A DNA stretch of 64,000 nt. Source: Chenopodium formosanum. Lineage: Eukaryota > Streptophyta > Magnoliopsida > Caryophyllales > Amaranthaceae. The stretch covers positions 3,038,001-3,102,000 of the forward strand of contig CM044880.1 of NCBI GenBank assembly GCA_024500155.1, written 5' to 3'. Positions 24,331-34,429 of this stretch are shown here, piece after piece. Within the stretch, counting starts at the first letter, position 1, and each line of letters opens with the position of its first letter. Made by a program: the position numbers and the translations under genes. The notes below the pieces were generated by a model. The model saw only the letters and a program-made list of their open reading frames with translations, ran no database searches and was not told the origin of the DNA.

Positions 24331-24615
24331 ATTAGCTTATTTAATACGGACGCATTAAATAAGCTCTTTTTCAATTAGCTTATTCAATTTTTACGGTGAA
24401 ATGACAGTTATACCCCCATTTAATTAAAATCTTATTTGAACTACCTACCCTACAATTAGCTTATTGGTCATTTCACATAATCAATCAATTTTAAACAATT
24501 AGTTATTTACCAAACACTTTTCTACAATGAGCTAATAAAATAAGTTAGTCAAATCAGTTAATACAATCAATTAACACAATCAGCTTCAGAGTTCAGCTTT
24601 TCCGCAAGTATGGCC
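24331..24615. mobile_element. Third, degenerate AAGCTAATT-rich MITE copy
   Basis: Similar to the right part of the neighbouring element (it shares 'attggtcatttcacata' and 'gctaataaaataagttagtc'). Its ends are decayed (...gtatggcccaaaa). Boundaries are approximate. Confidence 0.55.
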
Positions 24616-24887
24616 CAAAACTATAGTTGCACTTGCACACTTGCAGTCTTGCGCTACACAGCCTCTATGTTTTGATATCCCTTTTCGAATATTAAAAAGA
24701 AAAAAAAAAAAAATGCGAGTAGCTCGGGTACTTTATTAGGCTAAATCAATTTTCACCAAAGTTCCCGTCAAAAAAAAAAAAAATTCACCAAAGTTAAATT
24801 ACGTTGAGGGACAATACCAAATACAAACATACAGCGAGTTACTACTTACTAGTTACTACCTCACACTTTGTCACGGAGTGAGCTATG

Positions 24888-25065
24888 GTGATACAAGCCC
24901 ATTTAACATGATTAATAAAGAGATTAATAAAAAGATAAGTTATTCAACTTCACATCATCATAGACAATAAAAATGGGTGATACAAGCCCATTTAACATGA
25001 TTAATAGAGAGAATAACAAAAGATAAGCTATTTAACTTCACATCATCATAGACAATAAAAATGGG
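24888..25065. repeat. Tandem duplication, 2 x 89 bp
   Basis: Two adjacent units, 24888-24976 and 24977-25065, both reading 'gtgatacaagcccatttaac' and 'cttcacatcatcatagacaa'. They differ at a few bases. Confidence 0.85.
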
Positions 25066-25079
25066 AGTAAAATTGTTGT

Positions 25080-25870
25080 TGTATCATTGTATGTTGCTCT
25101 TGGTTGCAGTCACCACAGTCAATGCATCACTATTTACTGCCACATTCTAGTACCCAACCTCTTTGCAACCTGTAATACATGCCTCACTGCAAGAGCCTTA
25201 GTGTTAGAATCCAACCTCTTTATTATGTATTCTTCTTTATTTTCCTTGTATTTTCCTTATGTAATGTCTCTTTAGTCTTTCTTTTTATTTTTCTAGACCC
25301 TAGGGAGAATTATTGTGTTACTGTCATTTCAACGTTCATTTGTAATTCTCTACTAATGCTATATAAAGCTCTTTAGGGAGCGAATGGTTATTCAATCAAA
25401 GCTCTCTACCCCATTGCTATTGCTTTAAGACTTGTGTGTTGTTTAAGCCTTTATAGATATTGTGCTTGCCTTGTTTTAAAGCATCCCCCACCAAACCAAG
25501 AGACCCTAGAGACGCCCTCATTTTCGTCGGTTCCGCTTGTGCCTGCTTCGAAGTATCGGCCGTCACAAGCCCCGACCCCGCACTCGTTGTTCTCGTGTGC
25601 CCTCTTGAGACACCGTAGGTCCGTGTTGCTGTGTGCTCACGAACCTCCTTGCTTTAGGCTTGCGCCCTTGTCGCCAAAAGACGAGAGCGCGCCGCACGAT
25701 CCGGTGTTGAATCACTCGGACCGTGACACTTAGCCTGCTCAAGGGAAATTGCCTGTATCCTCTTTGCTGCACACACAAAAATATGCCCATCCGAGTCTCT
25801 TAGCACAACAACCCCAAGACCCGTTGTCCTTTCTTTTCCTTTGATTTGAGTTGGTTATGCTTTTACGTAT
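25080..25870 (+). mobile_element. Possible solo LTR or LTR fragment with leader
   Basis: This block stands out by composition: AT-rich with a strong TATA box ('gctatataaagctc', near 25359) followed by an abrupt GC-rich stretch (25500-25730) unlike the surrounding DNA. A candidate LTR start TGTTAGAATCC is at 25202. That pattern resembles an LTR promoter followed by an R-U5/leader region. I found no second copy, no coding domain and no clear target duplication, so this is a guess. The 99-aa ORF at 25434-25733 matches no family I know. Confidence 0.3.
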
Positions 25871-25987
25871 TGACTACCCGTGCGAGGTTACAATTACTTA
25901 TTTTATACTCTTCTATTGGTATGTCCTCTTATATTCATATGTTAAAACACTTCATATTTTCAAGTGTTAGTACGGTGTATATATGTA

Positions 25988-26528
25988 GGGCTTGTTCTCA
26001 TTTAGGCCCTGTTCTATTCACCTTAAAAAAAAAATATTAAGTAAAAATAATTTTAGTTCAGTATAAATAAGTTCAGTTCAGTAAAAAATAAGTTTAATTC
26101 AGTAAAATTCAGTTTTCTTAAAGAAGAATTATAATAGGAAATCAGTATAAATAATTTAAGTTCAGCAAAAATAATTTCAGTTCAGTAAAATTAATTTAAG
26201 TTCAGTAAAAAAATAATTTAAGTTCAGCAAAAATAATTTCAGTTCAATAAAAATAATTTCAATTCAACAAAATTAAGGTGAAGATGGAGAACAGGGCTTG
26301 ACTGAACTGAACTGAGCTGAACTGAACTGAATTGATTATTTTATAAGAGAAGGAAATTAGGAGCTGAACTGAACTGAAATGAATATTATATAAGAGAAGG
26401 AAATTAGGAACCGAACTGAACTGAGCTGAACTGAACTGAGCTGAGCTGAACTGAACTGAACTAAGCTGAATTGAACTGAACTAAGCTGAATTGAACTGAA
26501 TTGAATTTCAACGTAAGTGAACAGGCCC
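25988..26528. mobile_element. (TTCAG)n subfamily 1 element, split by a subfamily 2 element
   Basis: Outer element with ends GGGCTTGTTCTCATT and AGTGAACAGGCCC, and GTA on both sides (25985-25987, 26529-26531). After its first 17 bases it is interrupted at 26005 by a subfamily 2 element. It resumes at 26298 with 'ttgactgaactgaactgag' and a CTGAA pentamer array. Confidence 0.7.
26005..26297. mobile_element. Subfamily 2 MITE nested inside a subfamily 1 copy
   Basis: 293 bp, ends GGCCCTGTTCTATTCACC and GGAGAACAGGGC, interior of 'ttcagtaaaaataa' repeats. The 3-bp flanks TTA and TTG are not identical, perhaps after a later substitution. It is the sister of 2926-3212. Confidence 0.7.
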
Positions 26529-27631
26529 GTAAGTTGGAAAATATTAGTATTTTTTTTTTGACATGAAATAATAGGGAGATTAGTGGGGACAAAATATCAA
26601 AAGTAACTAATATGAATAGAACAAATAAAAGGAATTGCGGTAGGAGTATTTCATGTGTACCCTTTATAAATTATAATCCTTCTTTGACATGTATGCAAAC
26701 AACAAATGTAACTAGCTTTAAGAAACATGATGAGGTTTTGACCATTGGATATTTAGTAGTGTATTTTTTTTTTTTTTGCTCATAAATAACAACTTGTAAA
26801 ATAAATTCAACTAAACTTGACTTGTGCTATACATTTAGAAGTTCTTATAACGCATGCAAATACAAACTTGTGTGCGTATGTGATTCAAATACTTATGGTG
26901 TGTTCTATATCGTGTTCATCGGTTTATATCATACGGAGTATTATTTGGTAATAATTGGGATGAAATATGCCTTTAATTGATGATGAAGCGAAAAACCATC
27001 TCTATAATGTGAACTTGCAGATTCAGATTTTATTGACATCTCATGTGATATCAGGAAGTTTTAAATGATTTGATCTCCCTAATTGCTTTCCATAATTAGT
27101 GAATACAATAATATCCTAAAATAATTCTTAAAACACTTGCTCATACAACAAATCATCACCAATACGAGAAGTATAAATTCCACGAAGTTCTTCATAGACT
27201 TATAAAAATCACCCACATTTTCTTTTTTTTTTTTTTTGATAGGCAAACAATTTTTATCCCCTGATATATTTCGCAAAAAATAAAAAAATAAAACACTTGG
27301 TGAGCAAGTAATTTTTTTTTTTTTAATGAAAAATTCATGATCATAATCCTTCCTTAAACCTCTCTCACCTCCAAAAACCCCCCAAACTTTTAAAATTCTC
27401 AATTTCTCAACAAACTAACACCCCCTAAAAAAAACCCAATTTAAAAATTCCAACTTTCAATCATAAATTGATAAATACACAAAAACAACACAAACCCATA
27501 AAATTAACCAATCTTTTAAAAAAAATAAAATTGTCAATTTTCTCAAAATTTTTGCAAACTGCCATATACACCACCGCCATTACAACAACTTAGAGAGAGA
27601 AAAAAAACAAAAAAGTAGAGAGAGAAACAAA
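26529..27631. other. Intergenic, upstream region of the next gene
   Basis: AT-rich with several T- and A-runs (near 26550, 26768, 27224 and 27310). No gene is visible. The last 100 bases before the ATG at 27632 include 'agagagagaaaaaaaac', a typical purine-rich plant leader. Confidence 0.5.
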
Positions 27632-29708
27632 ATGGAGGCATGTATGATTGAGTGTACAAGGAAGTTAGCAATTTGGTACACCAGAACATTCAAGCCAATT
27701 ATGACCCACGAAGAATTAGAGCCCATAATGGCGACATTGGGCTTTACGGCCCAACCGGAAACACCAGCCGTGAACGGCGTCGCTTGGAAGGAGTATCTGT
27801 ACGTCGCTAGTGGTTATCGGAGTTTATCGCCGGATTCTCCGTTACCGAAGCCAAAACTTCCGTGTCAATTAATTAACGGTCGTCGTAGAATTGACGGTTT
27901 ACATACTTACACGTATCGTGCTTTCATTGACGCCGTCAATTTTTACCTTGAGATGGAATTTATCTCCGATGTTTTTCATGTCAGGTTGTTTTTCTCTCTC
28001 TTTTCCTCTGTTTTTGGTACACGTTTCTTAATTTTTGTTGTTAATTAAAGTTGATTAATTTGCTTAATTGTGGGAGAAAATTAAGGGGGTTTAAAATTGG
28101 ATTCGAGAATTTGATTATTCGAAGGAATAACAATTTGGAAAACATGACTGTGGATTGTTCTGGGGCTAAGAATTTTGACTTGGTTGCGAAGAAACATGGA
28201 ATTTCGACATTGTTATTTTATGGGTCCACACATAGTTAATACTCCTCTTTCCTTATTTAATTGTCTTATTTGACTTTTTACGGAGTATAGTCTTTAAAAA
28301 ATTGTTACTTGTATAGTAAACTCAAATTATACGAGTAAAGTATACTCTGTAATATTAAATGAGGACGAGGTAGCCATGAGTTGGATTTTACTATCTGTAG
28401 TTATTTATGGAGTATTAGAAAAGATAATTTACTTGTTTGTTTTTTTTTTTAAGAAAAATATATGAGTAATTTAGCTTCAATCAATTCAGTTCTGCTCCAA
28501 TCAGTTCAGTAAATGTGAATAGTCCTTAAGTTTCCACCCAAATTATAATTGGTAAATAAATAAATAAATAAATAAATAAACACTTATATTCACCCAAATT
28601 ATACTTGGTCAACACAAATTATACTATAGAGCTTTTTTTTTTAACAAACAACCAAACACTTATATTCGAGTGATCATATCATAAATGTTGGTGATATCTC
28701 AAATGATAAGGTCAAATAACAGCCAATTAATCATGAAATCCATGAATTTATCATGTTAGCAAGGTTTTAGTCATATCCTTTGTGTTGCTTAGATGTTATT
28801 TACTGGATTACTAATAAGGTACTTTTTTGTATTTTAAAGATTGTCTCATTGCAATTTTATGATCACTTGAAAATCTTTTAATTTATCTTGAGTTTTCATT
28901 AAATTCATAAGAAATTATGAAGTCATCACTTGGAATTTAAATGAATTTGTAATTTATCACGTATGAAAAATGAAAATATTTATGTTTTTAAATGCAATTT
29001 ATAGGTTGTAAAAAGTCAAATGGAGCAATTTTTATTGAATAAATAAAATATTAGTCTAGTACGGAGTAGAATAAAATGAAGCTACGCTTATGTTAGGTCA
29101 TGTGTTTAAATAGTGCCTCTTCCATTTGTAATTACTCTGTAATATGATTCTTTTTGGGTCGTTTGAAAAACTTGGATCTTGTACGAATGTACAATATGAT
29201 GCACTTTGATAGAGCCATGGTCCATATCTAAATAAAGAAGTGGGTCTCACTAGATTTGATAAATGTGAAGGTCAATTTTCCTGACTTGTCCATATAAAAA
29301 GCAACATCGTGCTCTCAATGTCTTTGTTGCTCATTTTGTACAAGTATCTTAGAAAACATGTGTATCTTGCTATGATACATGTTGAGGGCTTGAAACTACG
29401 TACATTTTTGTAACTTTGTTAGTCAAGGATGTTAACTCGAATTTGTTTTGCGTAGGGGAATGCCGCTTCAAGCAATGTTTGATCGGAACAAGAAATTTCG
29501 TAGAATGGATGAAAACGGAAGTGTGTTTGTTTACAAAGAAGGAACCTTGGATCAAGCTTCCTTCAACCAATACCACAAGAACGATAATGTTGATAGTAGC
29601 AACGACGAGCATAGCTCGATCATCATTCGAAACAAGGGCAACGACGTCTCTATTGGCAAACTCGTTCCCCTGAAGGATATTATCGTTTTCATGGGTTTTG
29701 TTCCATAA
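27632..29708 (+). CDS. Conserved-looking plant protein of unknown function, two exons
   Basis: Exon 1 is 27632-27984 (donor CAG|GTTG) and exon 2 is 29456-29708 (acceptor GCGTAG). The join in the middle of an Arg codon gives 201 aa. I do not recognise a named domain. No signal peptide or membrane segment is visible. The N-terminal half has an amphipathic start (MEACMIECTRKLAIWYTRT), a Pro-rich stretch near 70-80, and the segment TYRAFIDAVNFYLEM near 98-112. The C-terminal half is Asn/Asp-rich and ends KLVPLKDIIVFMGFVP. Two open exons joined by a phase-2 GT-AG intron, with codon-level structure on both sides, support a real gene. In Arabidopsis an uncharacterised gene next to At4g38220 would be the first candidate to compare. 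Confidence 0.75.
28045..29455. other. Intron of the unknown-function gene
   Basis: This 1.4-kb stretch lies in the single intron (27985-29455). It holds a remnant of a TTCAG element (28475-28527), an (AAAT)n microsatellite near 28553-28580 and otherwise AT-rich sequence. Small ORFs here have no support. Confidence 0.6.
28475..28527. mobile_element. Remnant of a (TTCAG)n element
   Basis: Only a fragment remains: TTCAG words, 'gctccaatcagttcag' and the terminus AATGTGAATAGTCC followed by TTA. This is the right end of subfamily 1. Confidence 0.5.
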
Positions 29709-30905
29709 AGAAATTGTACTAGTAATTGAAATATATTTGGCAAAGGAAATTGTCATCCTTTCTGGTACATTTTGTGATGTATAGATTAGTAGATGTAGGA
29801 GTTCGTTAGTTCAGGAAATTCTTTGGATAGTTATTTGTAGCTTACTATACATGAATTGATGTATGTTTATTTTATTGAAGGTAAATAGAATATGGAAAAT
29901 GAAGTTTTGTTGATGCCTTGGGCCAATACAAATTACTTCCATGTTTTTTTATTCTTCTTGAAAATTTGAGTGTCTTGAATAACTCTAAAACCTTGACAAA
30001 GGTATGTAATTTGATCCTAAGTCAACATATATTAATAAAATCAACAAATAAGAACACATATATTACATGGTTCACTATTGATGAGTAAGATAGTCTATTT
30101 ACACAATAGTGGTTAGGTTAAATTTTAGTCAAATCTACCGTGACGGTTGGTTTAACTGATTCAAGGCATATTCTAACAACAATTGGCAAAGATAGGAACC
30201 ATAAAAAAATGTCTATGAGCTTACAATCGATTATTTCTTTTCCTTTTTTTTTTTTAATTTATAATTTTTATGGAAGATTAGTCAGAGCATCATTATACAC
30301 CATATGGGTGAAAAACCCTCCTCCCCTTGACCATTGCACTATATATGATTAAAATGCAAAAAAGATACACACATTCTTACGCAACAATGAGACAGAACAA
30401 TAGTTTATATACTTGTCTCTGCCCAAAATTTACCAAGTACCAAGGAAGAATGCAACAAAACTTACCACAACTCCACAAGGCCACTAGTAACATCATTGTG
30501 AAAAAACCAACCACCTTATAGGAAGGGTTTGGGAAACAAAGCCCCACGCAAACTCCAAACAATAATACAATTTGGGCTACTCGATACTAACATGAATACT
30601 ACAGAGTAAATCGAAAGGATTATGACCTTACAAATACAAAATCGAAAGGGTTACAACCTTATAAATTACACCAAGTATGTACCTATACGGAGTATAATTT
30701 TTCTCAAATTCGCATACTCGTACTAGAAGCTAGTGTATAAGTGTAATGACTAATCATATCATCTCAAAATACACAGGGTGTAACAAAGTGGAGTAGTTTC
30801 CGCAAAAATAATCAAACACTCAAAAGTCCACATTTTTCTCCAACATATTGGTCCTACAAATTCCCTCTCCTAAAAAGAAGATTTCAAGTTTCTTCTTTTT
30901 TTTTG
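29709..30905. other. Intergenic between the unknown gene and the expansin
   Basis: AT-rich, with short ORFs but none with family similarity. It ends in the expansin promoter. Confidence 0.5.
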
Positions 30906-31188
30906 TTTGTGTATAAAACCCCTCAAAAAACCCCAAATTGTTTCTCCGGATTCCTACTTAATTTAAAGACTTTTAGCTTACCTTGTGTCTGCCACCCCCA
31001 GAAAAGCTGCTACTTCTGAAATGTACTCTACATGAAGTAATTAATCAACCTTTAAACCCAGAAAAATCCCCACTTTTTTTACTCATTTTCCTCAAATTTG
31101 AGAAACCCTCTCTCTCTCAAAGATCTCTTATTAATCCCTAAGAAAGAAAGGAAAAGAAACTAACTTTTTTGTTTTTTCTCTTCAAAAA
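30906..31188 (+). promoter_or_regulatory. Expansin promoter end and 5' leader with short uORFs
   Basis: A clear TATA box TATAAAA lies at 30912-30918, so transcription should start near 30945. That leaves a leader of about 245 bases containing two tiny overlapping upstream ORFs: 31021-31035 (ATG TAC TCT ACA TGA) and 31032-31040 (ATG AAG TAA). If transcribed, they could reduce translation of the expansin. Confidence 0.5.
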
Positions 31189-32887
31189 ATGAGCACAATC
31201 CTTCAATCTGCATTTTTCTGCTTAATTTTACTGCAGTCCTCCATTTTTACTGCTTTAAGTTATGATGATTTTGAGCCCCCAGATGATGAATGGGAGTCTG
31301 CTACTGCTACTTACATCAAAGAAGCAAATGGGTCTATTATTGTTGGTAACTTTTTTTTACTCCTATTTCCACAATTTATTTCTTTGTTATTGTTATTTTG
31401 TAGATTATACTTTGCACTGTGGAAATTTGAAAAATTATTAAAAATGAGAACTTTGTTTATGTATCTGCACTACATTTTCTTTGCGTGGATAGTGTAATTT
31501 GAACTAGTAATGTGACAACTAAATCCGGGTGAAGTAAGGACCTAGCAATAGTTAACATTAAACAACCATGTTCACATTTTTACATTTCTGACATTTTACA
31601 TATTGTTACATTTACATGAATTTCTCATTAAATGGTACTCAAATTTAGTGGAAATGTAGTAATTTTGAGACAAATTTGTCCCTAAACAGAAGGGGCATGT
31701 GGGTATGGTGACCTTCACAAGGCAACATATGGAAGATATGGGACAGGACTAAGCACAATATTGTTCAACAGAGGGAGTAGTTGTGGAGCTTGTTTTGAGG
31801 TCAGATGTATTGATCATATTAAATGGTGTCTGCCTGGGAGTCCTGCAGTTGTCGTAACCGTCACCGATTTCTGTGCTCCAAACTATGGTCTAGCTTCTGA
31901 TTATGGTGGATGGTGTAACTTTCCTCGCCAGCATTTTGAAATGTCTGAAGATGCATTTACTGAAATTGCTGTCAAATCTGCTGATTTAATTCCAATTCAG
32001 TACAGGAGGTAAACATATTTCCCTAAAACTCATCCTTTGATTTTGCAATATGAATGTGGATTGTTAGCTAGATGTTCTTTTTAGTCATTGTGTTGCATAG
32101 CACTAGTCTTGAGTTTTTGGGATTGTGTCGTAGAGCTGGCAAAAATTGAACGGAGCCAAGAATTGGCTAACATAGAGTTTTAATGACTCAAAATTGTTAA
32201 GCTGAACTCAATAAGCCAGAATTGGCTAAATAACTGGCAAAATTAGCCAGACTGAAAATATTGGCTTTTTACGCGATTTTATGACCCAAGCTTGAACAAA
32301 AATTGTTAGAGACTAGCTTAACCGATCTAGTGTGATGGGTTTCAAGCTGTCTAAAGACTCTAACCAGCCACAGGCTACAGTTAAACACTCCAAAATTAGG
32401 CAGCAATGTAGACAAGGAGGTGCCATGTTGATTAGTCTTGGTTTATACTTTATAACATAAAGTAGCTCACAATGCCACTTCATTCTTAGTTTACAAATGA
32501 AACATCTTCTCTTTATTGTTGCAAGAACTATGATTTTGCTGAAAGAGTCAAGGAAACGGTGAAATTTGATGCAGGGTGGAGTGTGAAAGAGACGGTGGGA
32601 TGAAATTTACAGTGACTGGAAACGCCAACCTTTACCAAGTTCTTATCACGAATGTGGGACTGGATGGTGAAGTAACTGGAGTGAAAATCAAAGGCTCGAG
32701 AACAGGATGGATACCGATGGCAAGAAACTGGGGACAACTTTGGCAATGTAATATCAATCTTAAAGGGCAATCACTCTCATTTGAGGTAACTACCAGCAGT
32801 GGGAAATCAGTGACTTCCTACAATGTGGCTCCTAGAAACTGGCAGTTTGATCAGACATTTGAAGGCAAACAAATTTACAATTATTAG
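31189..32887 (+). CDS. EXPA20: Alpha-expansin, EXPA20-like
   Basis: Expansins loosen plant cell walls non-enzymatically at acid pH. Three exons: 31189-31345, 31690-32008 and 32575-32887 (GT-AG), giving 262 aa, the usual alpha-expansin length. Visible: a secretion signal (about 1-24), the GACGYG start of the six-fold barrel domain at 54-59, the Cys pattern (CGACFEVRC, WCLPG, FCAPN), HFE at 134-136, and the C-terminal cellulose-binding-type domain with KIKGSRTGWIPMARNWGQ and VTSYNVAPRNWQF. The canonical HFD box is HFE and the usual TNFCPPN is TDFCAPN. I remember HFE-like sequence in Arabidopsis EXPA20, which together with the neighbouring BIG1 and aminoacylase genes supports that name. The family is certain; the subfamily number is inference. 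Confidence 0.92.
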
Positions 32888-34429
32888 CAAAAAAAATGAA
32901 GGAATTTGAAACTGTTGGTGGCATTTTTAGTTTATTGGCTTCAAAGAGGCCTAGAATTTGTAAACTACTAGTATTAAGGAACATATAGTAATTAAATGAA
33001 AAGCTATGAACTTCTGCTACACGACTTTTTTTTTGTGATTGCTGCTTTATATTGCTTTATTTACGATATTCAAAGCTCTTTATGAATTATACCTCATGAT
33101 GAGATCTCCACTGAGAGCCTGAGAAGTTGGCTGCTTTTGGCTACTTTGGTCCATCACAAATGAAGTGATGCGTGGATGTGAAAAGAAAAGGTTTAATGTG
33201 TTAGGCAACTAATAACAGGCGAAATTTCCCAAATATGTTAAATGAGCAAATTGCCTTTGGACTCGAGGAAGGGTACTATTGACATGTTGCTTTTTGCTTC
33301 CAGTTGTTGGATGATCATCTATACATTTAGGCTAATCTGGAGAAGATATTGTCTCTCTTGCGGTATTGCCATTAAACGCTGAATCATTTCCAACCATCAT
33401 TTGTGATTGTCTCTTTGATGTGTTATAATGAAGTTTGTATACTACGAGTACCGTTTAAGTTATTAAGTGTTGGTGTGTGAGGGCTTCCAAACGGAGGGTT
33501 GTGACTTGTGAGACAATAAAACTATGTCTCGCAAGGGCAATGTAGGTATTTCAGACGTCATTTTAGAAATGTCTCATTGAGCTGTTAAATAGTACCACTG
33601 GAGCTTAAGTGGAACAAAATACACTTTCAATGGTATAAAATACAGTTTCAGGGGCACTTACAAACATTCAATTGAAGTATTAGTGGAACAAAATATAGAC
33701 TCGATGATAGTGGTCCCTATATATTTTTGTCTGTTTTACACGTGAACATATGTCTGAAAAATATTAATAGAGCCCACATTACCTTTTTCACTCTCCCTAT
33801 CTCTCTCCTCTATTCATTGTACTTTTTTATTTTTTTAATAGTTGTGAGACATTTCACCCTGTCTCACAACCCTCCATTTATATTTCCTGGTTGATGTGTT
33901 ACCTATAAGTTTAATGGTTTACCTGAATATTAAATAGTTATTCATATACATGCTTCGGATGCATAAAATATTTTGCACTTCTCAATTTATGGTTAAAATA
34001 GAGATCCTATTTGTTGTCTTTAAACAAACTACTCGTATAACATATAAACCTCACAAAACCGACTTGACCTTATTTGAACTTAAAATTGACTTGAATTGGA
34101 ATAGCTCGTAATACACCTGACCAATCAAACAAAGTTGATATTGAATATTTTCTCACAAACTTGAAATTGACCGGATATAACCTGAAATTTTCCTTACCCG
34201 TATCATGTGCTTTCACTGCTTTTTATGAATATCCTATGGCTATCTTCAGTTACCTATTCTCAATTTGACCCGACCCATTCACGACCGTTTGCATTTTTGC
34301 AACAAAGGTTTGACTTAGAGTTTTGACCATAATCACTTATGTTATCCTCGCCAAATTGCCCAACAAGGAAAGAGAAAAACTTAGATAAAAACAACCGAGT
34401 AAAACCCAAGATATCCTCCAATATCAAAA
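32888..34429. other. Intergenic between expansin and GluRS
   Basis: No coding region. It contains the fold-back structure at 33493-33875 and otherwise AT-rich sequence. Confidence 0.5.
33493..33875. mobile_element. Fold-back / TIR-like element
   Basis: GGAGGGTTGTGA at the left edge is the reverse complement of TCACAACCCTCC at the right edge (383 bp apart). Inside the right end GTTGTGAGAC and GTCTCACAAC form a perfect 10-bp hairpin (33841-33870), and GTGAGAC-like words recur at the left. No target duplication could be defined. Confidence 0.45.

Noticed and set aside
25434..25733. 99-aa ORF in the GC-rich block
   Set aside because: No recognised domain; composition suggests repeat-derived sequence. 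Described as a possible LTR fragment instead.
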